NCBI RefSeq assembly: GCF_001667265.1
Contig: NZ_LZHW01000031.1
Location: 124,001 to 188,000 of the forward strand
Direction: 5' to 3'
Length of the DNA stretch: 64,000 bases
Origin: Mycobacterium sp. ACS4331
GTDB lineage: Bacteria > Actinomycetota > Actinomycetes > Mycobacteriales > Mycobacteriaceae
In this document: in pieces, positions 9,492 through 18,540 of the stretch
Layout: each line of letters begins with the position of its first letter
Position numbering within the stretch: the first letter of the stretch is position 1
Notes under the pieces: generated by a model
Seen by the model: only the letters and a program-made list of their open reading frames with translations
The model's database searches: none
What the model was told of the DNA's origin: nothing
Made by a program: the position numbers and the translations under genes

Positions 9492-9686
9492 ACTCGAACA
9501 CTAGTTCGACCCACCGACACAAATCGTCGCAATGTGACACCAGAAACCAAAGGGACAGAAGGGATTCTCGAAGACTGGCCGCGGGTATACCGACCCACAG
9601 GAAACTCTGCACCCGGATCCGCCCCGCCCACCCCGCTCGGCTCTGGATAATCGAGTCATACCCGAGCTCGAAGAGGAGCACTGCTC

Positions 9687-11975
9687 ATGTCGACCATCGA
9701 AACCCACCCGGACCTCAGCTCATCATTCGAGCAGGACGTCGCCGCCACCCAGGCGTACTTCGACAGCCCACGGTTCGAAGGCATCATCCGCCTCTACTCA
9801 GCACGGCAGGTCGCCGAGCAGCGCGGCACCATCCCGTCCGACTACCCGATCGCGCGCGAGGCCGCGACCGCCTTCCACCCCCACCTGCGCGAGCTGTTCG
9901 CCAAGAAGAAGAGCATCACGACGTTCGGGCCGTACTCCCCCGGCCAGGCGGTGGTCATGAAACGCATGGGCATCGAAGGCATCTACCTCGGCGGCTGGGC
10001 AACCTCGGCCAAGGGGTCGATCAGCGAAGACCCGGGCCCCGACCTCGCCAGCTACCCGCTGAGCCAGGTGCCGGAGGAGGCCGCCGGACTGGTTCGAGCC
10101 CTGCTCACCGCCGACCGCAATCAGCAGTATCTGCGCCTGCGGATGACTGAACAGCAGCGCGCCACCACACCGGAGTACGACTATCGGCCCTTCATCATCG
10201 CCGACGCCGACACCGGTCATGGCGGAGATCCACATGTGCGCAACCTGATTCGCCGATTCGTCGAGGCCGGCGTGCCCGGTTACCACATCGAGGACCAACG
10301 TCCCGGAACCAAGAAATGCGGGCACCAGGGCGGCAAGGTGCTCGTGCCGTCCGACGAACAGATCAAGCGACTCAACACCGCACGATTCCAGCTCGACATC
10401 ATGCGAGTGCCGGGCATCATCGTCGCGCGTACCGACGCCGAGGCCGCGAACCTGATCGACAGCCGCGCCGACGAACGAGATCAGCCGTTCCTGCTGGGCG
10501 CCACCAACCTCAAAGTGCCGTCCTACAAGTCGTGTTTCCTGGCGCTCATGCGCCGGTTCTACAACGAGGGCGTCACCGACCTCAACGGCCACATGCTCTA
10601 TGCACTGCCGGAGGGCGAGTACGCAACCGCGGAGGCCTGGCTGGACCGCCAGGGCATCGGCGCGTTGGTCGCCGAGTCGGCCAGGGCATGGTTGGACGGC
10701 ACGGAGACCTCTGTCGACGCGCTGTTCGACAAGGCCGAATCCCGCTTTGTCGAAGCATGGCAGGAGGATGCCGGACTCAACACCTACGGCGAAGCCGTCG
10801 CCGAACTGCTGGAGTTCCGAGAGCGCGACGGCGAGGCGGCCGGCATGAGCGCCGCCGAGTGGCGGAAGTTCGCCGAACGGGCGTCCCTGTACTCGGCCCG
10901 CGAGAAGGCGCGCGAACTCGGTGCCGACGTGGCGTGGGACTGCGAGCGCGTCAAGACCCCTGAGGGGTACTACCAGGTGCGCGGCGGCATCCCCTACGCG
11001 ATCGCCAAATCCCTTGCGGCAGCACCATTTGCCGACATCCTGTGGATGGAGACCAAGACCGCCGATCTGGCCGACGCACGCGAGTTCGCCGATGCGATCC
11101 ATGCCGTCTATCCCGACAAGATGCTGGCTTACAACCTCTCGCCGTCGTTCAACTGGGACACCACCGGTATGACGGATGAGGAGATGCGGGCCTTCCCCGA
11201 GGAACTCGGCAAGCTCGGTTTCGTCTTCAACTTCATCACCTACGGCGGCCATCAGGTCGACGGTGTCGCGTGCGAGGAGTTCGCGACCTCACTGCGGCAG
11301 GAGGGCATGCTGGCGCTCGCCAGGCTGCAGCGCAAGATGCGCCTGGTCGAATCGCCCTACCGCACCCCGCAGACACTCGTGGGCGGCCCGCGCAGCGACG
11401 CCGCACTGGCGGCCTCGTCGGGTCGCACCGCGACCACCAAGGCGATGGGCAAGGGCTCCACACAGCATCAGCACCTGGTCCAGACCGAGGTGCCCAAGAA
11501 GCTGCTCGAGGACTGGCTGGCCATGTGGGCCGAGCACTACAAGCTGGGCGAGACCCTGCGGGTCCAACTCCGGCCACGGCGCGCCGGGTCCGACGTGCTG
11601 GACCTCCAGATCCTCGGCGACGGCGAGGATCCGCTGGCCAACGTGGTCGTCGATCCGATCAAGGACCGGCATGGCCGCAACATCCTGACGGTCCGTGATC
11701 AGAACACATTCGCGGAGAAGATGCGTCAGAAGCGGCTGATGGATGTGATCCACCTCTGGCTGATCCACAGGTTCAAGCCCGAGATCGTCTACTACGTGAC
11801 GCCCACCGAGGACAACATCTATCAGACCGAGAAGATGAAGTCCCACGGCATCTTCAGCAACGTCTACCAGGAGGTCGGCGAGATCATCGTGGCCGACGTC
11901 AACCAGCCACGCATCGACGAACTCCTGGCACCGGACCGCGAGGCACTGGGCCGGCTCATCCGCAAGGAGGACTGA
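9687..11975 (+). CDS. aceA: Isocitrate lyase, long ICL2 type
   Basis: A 762-residue isocitrate lyase that splits isocitrate into glyoxylate and succinate at the head of the glyoxylate shunt (and can act as methylisocitrate lyase). The catalytic loop [10 protein letters not shown] sits near residue 212; ADADTGHGG and HIEDQRPG supply Mg2+/substrate contacts. Unlike the 430-residue ICL1, it has an inserted helical segment and a C-terminal domain of about 160 residues (from roughly 600), which in mycobacterial ICL2 binds acetyl- or propionyl-CoA and activates the enzyme. Start supported by GAGGAG nine bases upstream. Its stop lies three bases from the convergent tex stop. Isocitrate dehydrogenase, which competes for the same substrate, is encoded 6.5 kb away. 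Confidence 0.96.
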   Translation: MSTIETHPDLSSSFEQDVAATQAYFDSPRFEGIIRLYSARQVAEQRGTIPSDYPIAREAATAFHPHLRELFAKKKSITTFGPYSPGQAVVMKRMGIEGIYLGGWATSAKGSISEDPGPDLASYPLSQVPEEAAGLVRALLTADRNQQYLRLRMTEQQRATTPEYDYRPFIIADADTGHGGDPHVRNLIRRFVEAGVPGYHIEDQRPGTKKCGHQGGKVLVPSDEQIKRLNTARFQLDIMRVPGIIVARTDAEAANLIDSRADERDQPFLLGATNLKVPSYKSCFLALMRRFYNEGVTDLNGHMLYALPEGEYATAEAWLDRQGIGALVAESARAWLDGTETSVDALFDKAESRFVEAWQEDAGLNTYGEAVAELLEFRERDGEAAGMSAAEWRKFAERASLYSAREKARELGADVAWDCERVKTPEGYYQVRGGIPYAIAKSLAAAPFADILWMETKTADLADAREFADAIHAVYPDKMLAYNLSPSFNWDTTGMTDEEMRAFPEELGKLGFVFNFITYGGHQVDGVACEEFATSLRQEGMLALARLQRKMRLVESPYRTPQTLVGGPRSDAALAASSGRTATTKAMGKGSTQHQHLVQTEVPKKLLEDWLAMWAEHYKLGETLRVQLRPRRAGSDVLDLQILGDGEDPLANVVVDPIKDRHGRNILTVRDQNTFAEKMRQKRLMDVIHLWLIHRFKPEIVYYVTPTEDNIYQTEKMKSHGIFSNVYQEVGEIIVADVNQPRIDELLAPDREALGRLIRKED

Positions 11976-11978
11976 GCC

Positions 11979-14336
11979 CTACCGCCCGAACCCTGCGTCG
12001 CGCAGCGCCTGGGCCATCGACCCGGCCGGGGCGCTTGCCTCGCGTCGCCCGGCCCCCTTGCCACGGTTGTTGTTTCGCTGCTGACCGCCGCGGCCTCCAC
12101 CACCGGAGGCCGCACGGTTGTCACGCGCCGGTTTGCCTCGTTCGCCGCGGTGCTCGTCGTTCAGGCGCAGGCTCAGACCGATGCGCTGACGTTCGACGTC
12201 CACGTCGACGACCTTGACCCGCACCACCTGACCGGACCGCACCACCTCGTGCGGATCGGAGACGAAGCGGTCGGACATCGCCGAGACGTGCACCAGCCCG
12301 TCCTGGTGCACGCCGACGTCGACGAACGCGCCGAAGGCGGCGACGTTGGTGACGACACCTTCGAGGATCATGCCCACCTTCAGGTCGGCGACCTTCTCGA
12401 CGCCGGCGGCGAACGTCGCGGTGGTGAACGCGGGGCGCGGATCACGTCCCGGCTTCTCCAACTCTGCGAGGATGTCGGTCACCGTGGGGACGCCGAACTT
12501 GTCGTCGGCGAAGTCCGCGGGTTTGAGGGCGCGCAGTGAGCGTTCATCGCCGATGATCTCGGCCAGCGTCACACCCGCGCGGTCGAGGATGCGCCGCACC
12601 ACCGGGTAGGCCTCGGGGTGCACGCCTGACGCGTCGAGGGGATCGTCTCCCCCGCGAATCCGAAGAAATCCCGCGCACTGCTCGAAAGCCTTGGGGCCCA
12701 GACGCGGAACCTCCAGCAGACCGCGCCTGCTGCCGAAGGGGCCGGTCTTGTCGCGATGCGCGACGATGGCCTCCGCCAGCGATTCGGAGATGCCCGACAC
12801 CCGCGTGAGCAGGGGGACGGAGGCGGTGTTGAGATCCACGCCGACCGCGTTCACCGCGTCCTCCACCACCGCGTCGAGACTGCGGGCCAGCGTGCCGGGG
12901 GTGACGTCGTGCTGATACTGGCCGACCCCGATCGACTTGGGCTCGATCTTGACGAGCTCGGCCAGCGGATCCTGCAGGCGCCGGGCGATGGACACCGCGC
13001 CGCGCAGGGTCACGTCGAGTTCGGGCAGTTCGTGCGCGGCGTAGGCCGAGGCTGAATACACCGAGGCGCCGGCTTCGCTGACCATGGCCTTCGCGGGTGG
13101 CTTGGCCCCGGCGGCCCGGATGTCGGCGATGAGTTCGGTTGCCAGGGCGTCGGTCTCGCGGGATGCGGTGCCGTTGCCGACCGCGATCAACTCCACACCA
13201 TGCCGCGCCACCAATGCGGCGAGCGTGGCCTTGGCCGTGTCCCACTGCTTCTGGGGCTGGTGGGGGTAGATCGCGCACGTGTCGACGACCTTGCCGGTGC
13301 CGTCGACGACGGCGACCTTCACGCCGGTCCGGAAACCCGGGTCCAGTCCGAGGGTGGTGCGCGCACCGGCAGGCGCGGCCAGCAGCAGGTCTTTGAGGTT
13401 CTTGGCGAACACCGACACCGCCTCCTCCTCGGCCCGTTGGCGCAGACGCACCCGGGCGTCGACCGACGCGGAGAACATCAGCCTGGTCCGCCACGCGAAC
13501 CGGACGGTGCTGGCCAACCATGGAGTACCTGGGGCATCGGCCGTGAGGTCGACGCCGAGCGCCTGTGCGGTCATGACCTCGTATCCGTCGTCCTCACCCC
13601 CGTCGAAGGTGAGCGCCAGAACCTTCTCCTTCTCGCCGCGCATCACCGCGAGCACTCGGTGCGACGGCATGTTCTCCAGCGGTTCGCTGAAATCGAAGTA
13701 GTCCCGAAACTTCTGTGCGTCAGCACTTTTGACGGTCTCTTCCGACCAGGGCGCGGTACGCAGGGCCCCGTTGGACCAGAACTTCTCGCGGATCGCGCCG
13801 ACCAGTTCGGCGTCCTCGGCCGCGCGTTCGACCAGGATGTGACGGGCACCTTCGAGCGCCGCGGCGACATCGGCCACGTCGTCGTTGAGGAATCCCGCGG
13901 CCTCGGTCTCGGGGACCAGCGTCGGGTCGGCGAGCAGGCGTTCGGCCAGGGGCTCGAGACCGGCTTCCCGGGCGATCTGCGCCTTGGTCCGGCGCTTGGG
14001 CTTGTAGGGCAGGTAGATGTCCTCGACACGGGCCTTGGTGTCCGCAGCGAGCAGGGCCGCACGCAGTTCGTCGGTGAGCTTGCCCTGCTCCTCGATAGAG
14101 GCCAGAACGGCGGCCCGGCGCTCGTCGAGTTCGCGCAGGTAGCGCAGGCGCTCCTCCAAAGTGCGGAGTTGGCCATCGTCGAGGCTGCCGGTGATCTCCT
14201 TGCGGTACCGCGCGATGAACGGCACGGTGGCGCCGTCGTCGAGCAGGCTTACCGCCGCCGCGACCTGGGATTCTCTGATCTCCAGTTCCTCGGCGAGGCG
14301 GGCGTTCACAGACTTGAGGGCAGCGCTCGAATTCAC
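11979..14336 (-). CDS. tex: Tex-family nucleic-acid-binding protein with S1 domain
   Basis: A 785-residue Tex protein, a conserved transcription/RNA-associated factor. Domain order is: Tex N-terminal helical domain (VPFIARYRKEITG, LPYKPKRRTKAQIA), a YqgF/RuvC-like fold (TTLGLDPGFRTG), helix-hairpin-helix modules (VSGISESLAEAIVAHRD, VPRLGPKAFEQCAGFLRI) and an S1 RNA-binding domain (GVVTNVAAFGAFVDVGVHQD), ending in a glycine/arginine-rich tail that may be disordered and RNA-binding. The frame extends 33 bases further upstream, but the GTG giving VNSSAALKSVNARL with GTAGGG upstream fits family N-termini best; the exact start is uncertain. The 3' end meets aceA head-on with a 3-base gap and no room for a separate terminator. 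Confidence 0.93.
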   Translation of the reverse strand: MNSSAALKSVNARLAEELEIRESQVAAAVSLLDDGATVPFIARYRKEITGSLDDGQLRTLEERLRYLRELDERRAAVLASIEEQGKLTDELRAALLAADTKARVEDIYLPYKPKRRTKAQIAREAGLEPLAERLLADPTLVPETEAAGFLNDDVADVAAALEGARHILVERAAEDAELVGAIREKFWSNGALRTAPWSEETVKSADAQKFRDYFDFSEPLENMPSHRVLAVMRGEKEKVLALTFDGGEDDGYEVMTAQALGVDLTADAPGTPWLASTVRFAWRTRLMFSASVDARVRLRQRAEEEAVSVFAKNLKDLLLAAPAGARTTLGLDPGFRTGVKVAVVDGTGKVVDTCAIYPHQPQKQWDTAKATLAALVARHGVELIAVGNGTASRETDALATELIADIRAAGAKPPAKAMVSEAGASVYSASAYAAHELPELDVTLRGAVSIARRLQDPLAELVKIEPKSIGVGQYQHDVTPGTLARSLDAVVEDAVNAVGVDLNTASVPLLTRVSGISESLAEAIVAHRDKTGPFGSRRGLLEVPRLGPKAFEQCAGFLRIRGGDDPLDASGVHPEAYPVVRRILDRAGVTLAEIIGDERSLRALKPADFADDKFGVPTVTDILAELEKPGRDPRPAFTTATFAAGVEKVADLKVGMILEGVVTNVAAFGAFVDVGVHQDGLVHVSAMSDRFVSDPHEVVRSGQVVRVKVVDVDVERQRIGLSLRLNDEHRGERGKPARDNRAASGGGGRGGQQRNNNRGKGAGRREASAPAGSMAQALRDAGFGR

Positions 14337-14405
14337 GGAGCGAGACCCTACCGAACCTCTGCGACACATCCCGGGCGGGACACGGCACGGCTGTGGATGG
14401 CCCGG

Positions 14406-15587
14406 TCAGGGCTTGAGGATGACCTTCACCGCCCCATCGGTCTTCTTCTGGAAGATCTCGTAGGCCTTGGGTGCCTCGTCCAGTGGCAGGACGTGAGTGG
14501 CGAAGCTGTCGACGCCGAGTGGGTCCTCATCGGTGAGCAGCGGCATGATGTCGTCCACCCACCTCTTGACGTTCGCCTGCCCCATCCGCAGCGTCACCTG
14601 CTTATCGAACAGTGTGAGCATCGGGATCGGATCGACCATGCCGCCATACACCCCGATCAGGGAGATGGTGCCGCCGCGCCGAACCACGTCGATCGCCGTA
14701 TAGAGCGCGTCGAGCCGGTCGATGCCCGCCTTCCGCATCATCGGTTTGGCCAGGGCGTCGGGCAGCAGCCCGGTGGCCTGCTGGGCAATCTGGGCCACCC
14801 GCGACCCGTGCGCCTCCATCCCCACCGCGTCGATCACCGCATCGGTGCCGCGGCCATCGGTTTCCGACCTGATGAGCTCGCCCACCGATCCGTCGACCCC
14901 TTCGAGATCGATGGTCTGCACGCCGAACACTTCGGCTCGGGCCAACCGTTCGGGAACACGGTCCACCGCGAACACACGATGTCCGCGGCGGCTGGCGATC
15001 CGGGCGGCCATGTCCCCGATGGGCCCAAGCCCAAGCACGGTGACCGAACCGCCCTCCGGGATGTCGGCGTATTCGACGGCCTGCCATGCGGTGGGCAGCA
15101 CGTCGGACAGGTAGACGAATCGGGAATCCGGCGGACCCACCGGCACCTTGATGTGGGTGAACTGCGCCTGCGGCACGCGGAGAAGTTCGGCCTGACCGCC
15201 GGGCACCGAACCGTAGAGTTCGGAGTAGCCGAAGAGTGCGGCGCCCATCCCCTGGTCACGCACCTGAGTTGTCTCGCACTGTGTGTACAGCTGATGACCG
15301 CACATGTGACAGTGACCGCACGAGATCTGGAACGGAATCACCACCCGGTCACCGATTTTGAGGTTTTCCACGCCCGCACCCACCTCCCGGACCACGCCCA
15401 TGGGTTCGTGGCCCAGGATGTCACCGGGGTTCATGAACGCACCGAGAACCTCATAGAGATGGAGATCGGAACCGCAGATGTTGGTCGACGTCACCTCGAT
15501 GATCGCGTCGGTCGGTTCTTCGATCTTCGGGTCGGGCACCTCTTCGACTCGCACATCGCGCTTGCCCTGCCACGTCACTGCCTTCAT
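14406..15587 (-). CDS. Zinc-dependent alcohol dehydrogenase, formaldehyde-dehydrogenase-like
   Basis: A 393-residue medium-chain dehydrogenase/reductase. Catalytic-zinc residues are visible as NICGSDLHLYE (Cys38) and GHEPMG (His60, Glu61), the structural-zinc loop as CGHCHMCGHQLYTQC, and the NAD-binding Rossmann loop as VLGLGPIGDMAA. The length and the extra loop before the nucleotide domain resemble the glutathione-independent formaldehyde dehydrogenase group; the real substrate is not determinable here. It is transcribed leftward, 36 bases before the first candidate tex start, so tex and this gene may share a transcript, and it is preceded by a gap of about 115 bases after the acyltransferase stop. 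Confidence 0.9.
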   Translation of the reverse strand: MKAVTWQGKRDVRVEEVPDPKIEEPTDAIIEVTSTNICGSDLHLYEVLGAFMNPGDILGHEPMGVVREVGAGVENLKIGDRVVIPFQISCGHCHMCGHQLYTQCETTQVRDQGMGAALFGYSELYGSVPGGQAELLRVPQAQFTHIKVPVGPPDSRFVYLSDVLPTAWQAVEYADIPEGGSVTVLGLGPIGDMAARIASRRGHRVFAVDRVPERLARAEVFGVQTIDLEGVDGSVGELIRSETDGRGTDAVIDAVGMEAHGSRVAQIAQQATGLLPDALAKPMMRKAGIDRLDALYTAIDVVRRGGTISLIGVYGGMVDPIPMLTLFDKQVTLRMGQANVKRWVDDIMPLLTDEDPLGVDSFATHVLPLDEAPKAYEIFQKKTDGAVKVILKP

Positions 15588-15703
15588 CTGACCGCTCTCC
15601 TCGCATACGCCGGTGTGGAGCGACTACCCGTCCGCCGCAGGGTCAAACGCGGCGAGTCCTCGGCCACCCGTCCCCCACACCGCTCGAGGTGGTGATTCCC
15701 GTA

Positions 15704-17047
15704 TCAGCCGGCTTCAGCTGCCTCCGGGCGTTTGGGCGCAGCGCAGATCCGGGCCGTCGCCGCGGCCACCAGAAAGCCGCCCAATGCCGCCCATCCCGCG
15801 CCGCCGGCCAATCCGTTCTTCGCCATCAGCACCAGCAGCGCACCCGCGACGCACACCAGTGTCCCCGCCGCCACCGATCGGATGCCGCGGGCCGTGGCGG
15901 GACGGTCCCACCAGGGCAGACGGCGGTGTTCCAGCGGTGACAGCAGCCGGAACAGCACTGCCATCACCACGGCGAAGACCAGCCCCCGCAGCGCCAGCAG
16001 ACCCCAGAACGCGGGGGCGTGCACGTCGTAGGCGTCCAGACCGACCGCGTGAAGCGAGAAGGCCGCGACGGCGATCGCCGGGATGTGCCAAAGATAGAGC
16101 GTCATCGCTCCCCCGTTGCCGACCGCGACGACGCGCCAGACACCGGGCCGCGCGGCCCATCGGTTCACCCACCCCGCCGCGGCGACGAACGCGCACGACA
16201 TCCAGGTGCACTGCAGCGCAAGCAGCAGCGTCGGCGGCGAGACGTTCGACATGCGCTCGGTTCCGGTGACGACGAGCGACACCTCGTAGACCCCCGCCGC
16301 AGCCAGCGCGACCTGGCCGGCCAATGCTGTCAGGGCCGCCAGGGCGGCCGTCAGCGGTCGTATCAGGCGGCGGGCATAGGCCACACCGATGACCACGGGG
16401 ATGAGCCAGACGATGACGAAGTTCGCGATCCCGGATTCCGGGGTTCCCACAGCGAACCGGATCGCGTCGACCCCTGCGGTCGCCTGCAGCAGTGCCCCGA
16501 GGACCAGAGCCGTGGCCCGTCCGCTGCGAAGGTGCGTCAACGCCGGCACGAAGCCGAGCACCACGAGGTAGACACCGAGGAACCACAGCAGCGCCACGCT
16601 CTCACGTCCAAGCCCATCGGCCGATTCAGCGCCCAGGACGGCCCGCGTGGCCAGCAGGCCCACGGTCCACGCCGCCAGATACCAGAACACGGGCCGGCAC
16701 AGCCGCTGCGAACGAGTGAACAGCCATGCGCCCCAGGGCGTTCCGGGCTTCCAGCCGTATGCGCCAGCCGCGCCGCCTGCGAGAAAGAACAACGGCATGA
16801 CCTGCACCAGCCAGGTGATCGGCGCGATCGCGGGCAGCTCCCCGAGGATGTTCCCCACCCACAGGCCCTGATCGGTGATCGTGGCGAGCAGCAGTGCGCA
16901 GTGCCCGAACATGACGACGACGAGTGCGGCCAGACGGGCGACGTCGACGGCGCGATCCCGTCCGACCGGGGCTGCGGCAGCGCCTCCGCGGCGGGCCGAG
17001 ACGGAGGCGTCGGGGGCGCGGTCGGGCGTGGGCACGGTGAGGGGCAT
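15704..17047 (-). CDS. Acyltransferase-3-like integral membrane protein
   Basis: A 447-residue polytopic membrane protein with about ten to eleven hydrophobic segments. The first segment begins with GRDRAVDVARLAALVVVMFG and later loops contain MPLFFLAGGAAG and LYLWHIPA, both typical of the acyltransferase-3 (OafA/PatB) family that O-acylates cell-envelope glycans or lipids. The catalytic His of the family corresponds to MFGH in the first segment. Two start codons are possible 18 bases apart; the ATG giving MPLTVPTPDRAP was chosen. It is divergent from the small secreted protein, and a perfect inverted repeat lies in the shared 187-base promoter region. Confidence 0.85.
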   Translation of the reverse strand: MPLTVPTPDRAPDASVSARRGGAAAAPVGRDRAVDVARLAALVVVMFGHCALLLATITDQGLWVGNILGELPAIAPITWLVQVMPLFFLAGGAAGAYGWKPGTPWGAWLFTRSQRLCRPVFWYLAAWTVGLLATRAVLGAESADGLGRESVALLWFLGVYLVVLGFVPALTHLRSGRATALVLGALLQATAGVDAIRFAVGTPESGIANFVIVWLIPVVIGVAYARRLIRPLTAALAALTALAGQVALAAAGVYEVSLVVTGTERMSNVSPPTLLLALQCTWMSCAFVAAAGWVNRWAARPGVWRVVAVGNGGAMTLYLWHIPAIAVAAFSLHAVGLDAYDVHAPAFWGLLALRGLVFAVVMAVLFRLLSPLEHRRLPWWDRPATARGIRSVAAGTLVCVAGALLVLMAKNGLAGGAGWAALGGFLVAAATARICAAPKRPEAAEAG

Positions 17048-17124
17048 GCCGAAAGCCTGCCCCACGCGAGCCCCGGCTTACGTGAGTAGGACTACTTTTC
17101 TCCTTCCTCCGTCGAGCGCGCACT

Positions 17125-17157
17125 CACGTACGGTCTGCGACCCACAGACCGTACGTG
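17125..17157. repeat. Perfect inverted repeat in a divergent promoter region
   Basis: Two 13-base arms, CACGTACGGTCTG and its exact complement, are separated by seven bases (CGACCCA). Flanking bases could add a G-U pair and two more pairs in RNA. It lies 78-110 bases before the start of the secreted protein gene and 78-110 bases before the acyltransferase start, so it sits where a regulator could act on both. It may alternatively form an RNA hairpin in a leader. No regulator gene adjoins it. Confidence 0.7.
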
Positions 17158-17234
17158 GGTGCACGCTGGGTGACCCGGCCCCCATCGCAGCGGTTCACTG
17201 CGTCACCGTGGGTCACATCTGTCACAGTGGAGCC

Positions 17235-17732
17235 ATGAGCAGGCCCGCCATCCGCACGCTGATCGTCACCACCGCTCTCTCCGGCGCGGCAGTGGTCGCA
17301 GTGCCCGCCGCCCAGGCCGCCGACGAGGCGTTCTGGGGCGGCCGGTACAAGGTCACCTTTCACACCGACCAGAAGACCGGAACCAGCATCGCCGCGACAC
17401 AGACGGAGACGCCATACACGGCGTCCTACATGTTCAGCACGGACTGTTCCTCTGGAACCTGCGTCGCCTCGGCGACCGACGGCCCCGTGCCCAAGGAGAA
17501 TGTCACGCGCGCAATGCGTTTCGATTGGACGGGCTCGGTGTGGTCGCGTTCCAACAATTGGAACTGGGACTGCCTGCTGCCCGACGGGACCATCACCTAT
17601 GACCCCGCCAAGTCCGTGACCACCTACACGCCGCAACCGGACGGCACACTCAAGGGATCGTTCGAGACCACGATCAGCACCGGCGCCTGCGAGGGCACCG
17701 TCACGATTCCGCTGACCGCAAAGCCCGCCTGA
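17235..17732 (+). CDS. Small secreted mycobacterial protein of unknown function
   Basis: A 165-residue protein with a clear Sec signal peptide: positively charged start (MSRPAIRTL), hydrophobic core, and a likely signal peptidase site after AAQA at about residue 29. The mature part has several Cys (FSTDCSSGTC, WDCLLPDG, TGACEGTV) that could form two disulfides, and a beta-rich, W/Y-containing sequence (SNNWNWDC). It resembles a family of small exported proteins common in mycobacteria without assigned activity. The frame continues far upstream, but this ATG, with GTGGAG just before it, gives the signal peptide. Its TGA abuts the stop of the convergent DUF5994 gene with no intervening base. Confidence 0.85.
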   Translation: MSRPAIRTLIVTTALSGAAVVAVPAAQAADEAFWGGRYKVTFHTDQKTGTSIAATQTETPYTASYMFSTDCSSGTCVASATDGPVPKENVTRAMRFDWTGSVWSRSNNWNWDCLLPDGTITYDPAKSVTTYTPQPDGTLKGSFETTISTGACEGTVTIPLTAKPA

Positions 17733-18236
17733 TCAGCCGGCGTCGACCTGCGAGGACTCAGCGCAGATCTGTCTCAAATCACGAGCGCCGAGTGGCGTCG
17801 CGGACGTCTCGGCCCGGCGCAGCACCCGGCGTGCCACGCCATCCGCGCACGACGACGGGACAGCGAACAGGACCGCGTCCCTGGAATGCGTCCCGAGCAG
17901 GTAGACGAGTTCGCGGTCGACCATCTGGTAGGGATCGACCGTGACCGCCGAATTGTGGCGGATGATCCGCGAGGGCGCCGACTGCCACGCCGTGGGGTCG
18001 TAGACCACCCGGTGCACTGTGCCCAGCCATCTGCTGAACACGGCCACCAGATCCGGCAGTTCGGTCCTCAAATTGGATGACCGCGGCCACCACACCCCGT
18101 CGACGCCGGCGCGCGGAGACTCCTGCGGACACAGCACGAGGCGGTGCGCCTGCTCGACGGACGACACCGCCGGCGGCAACGACGGCGGTCCCAGTGCGGC
18201 CGACGCGATCTGCGACGCCGGCCTGTCAGCAGGCAT
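17733..18236 (-). CDS. DUF5994 family protein
   Basis: A 167-residue protein with the core of the actinobacterial DUF5994 family: RLVLCPQESPRAGVDGVWWP, then RTELPDLV, YDPTAWQSAPSR, and MVDRELVYLLGTHSRDAV. Its function is unknown. The N-terminal 25 residues are proline/serine-rich and the ribosome-binding site is weak, so the start is uncertain. Stop codons of this gene and the convergent secreted-protein gene are adjacent (TGATCA). Family genes often occur in multiple copies in mycobacteria; only one is seen here. Confidence 0.78.
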   Translation of the reverse strand: MPADRPASQIASAALGPPSLPPAVSSVEQAHRLVLCPQESPRAGVDGVWWPRSSNLRTELPDLVAVFSRWLGTVHRVVYDPTAWQSAPSRIIRHNSAVTVDPYQMVDRELVYLLGTHSRDAVLFAVPSSCADGVARRVLRRAETSATPLGARDLRQICAESSQVDAG

Positions 18237-18451
18237 CGGATCGACAACCGCTCATCGACGCGGCGGTCGGCCGGCGCCCCGGAAACGTCCACGACCGGCG
18301 CATCAGAGCGCGGCCCGCTGACAACCCCGGCACGAAATAAGCGTCACGCGACGCTCCCGTCTTGACCGCGAATCGGTCAGATCAGTTCAAACCGGCGACG
18401 ACGCGGAGAAGAGTTCCGCATGCGTGGGTCACCGATGAACTGACCCTACTC

Positions 18452-18540
18452 CCCGTCCGCGGACTACGTCCGGGCGGACTCCAGCACCCCACCCACACGT
18501 GCCACCCGTCCGCGGACTACGTCCGGGCGGACTCCAGCAC
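18452..18540. repeat. 36-base direct repeat duplicating the end of the isocitrate dehydrogenase gene
   Basis: Positions 18452-18487 and 18505-18540 are identical over 36 bases, 17 bases apart. The second copy contains the last codons and stop of the leftward isocitrate dehydrogenase gene; the first lies just beyond the stop. Each copy contains the self-complementary GTCCGCGGAC and a GTCCGC / GCGGAC stem, so the duplication also doubles a possible terminator hairpin. This is direct sequence observation; whether it is a recent tandem duplication or a selected double terminator is open. Confidence 0.9.

Noticed and set aside
13200..15695. An 831-codon plus-strand frame opposite tex and the alcohol dehydrogenase
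   Set aside because: It spans two real genes and an intergenic gap on the other strand; no protein similarity recognisable.
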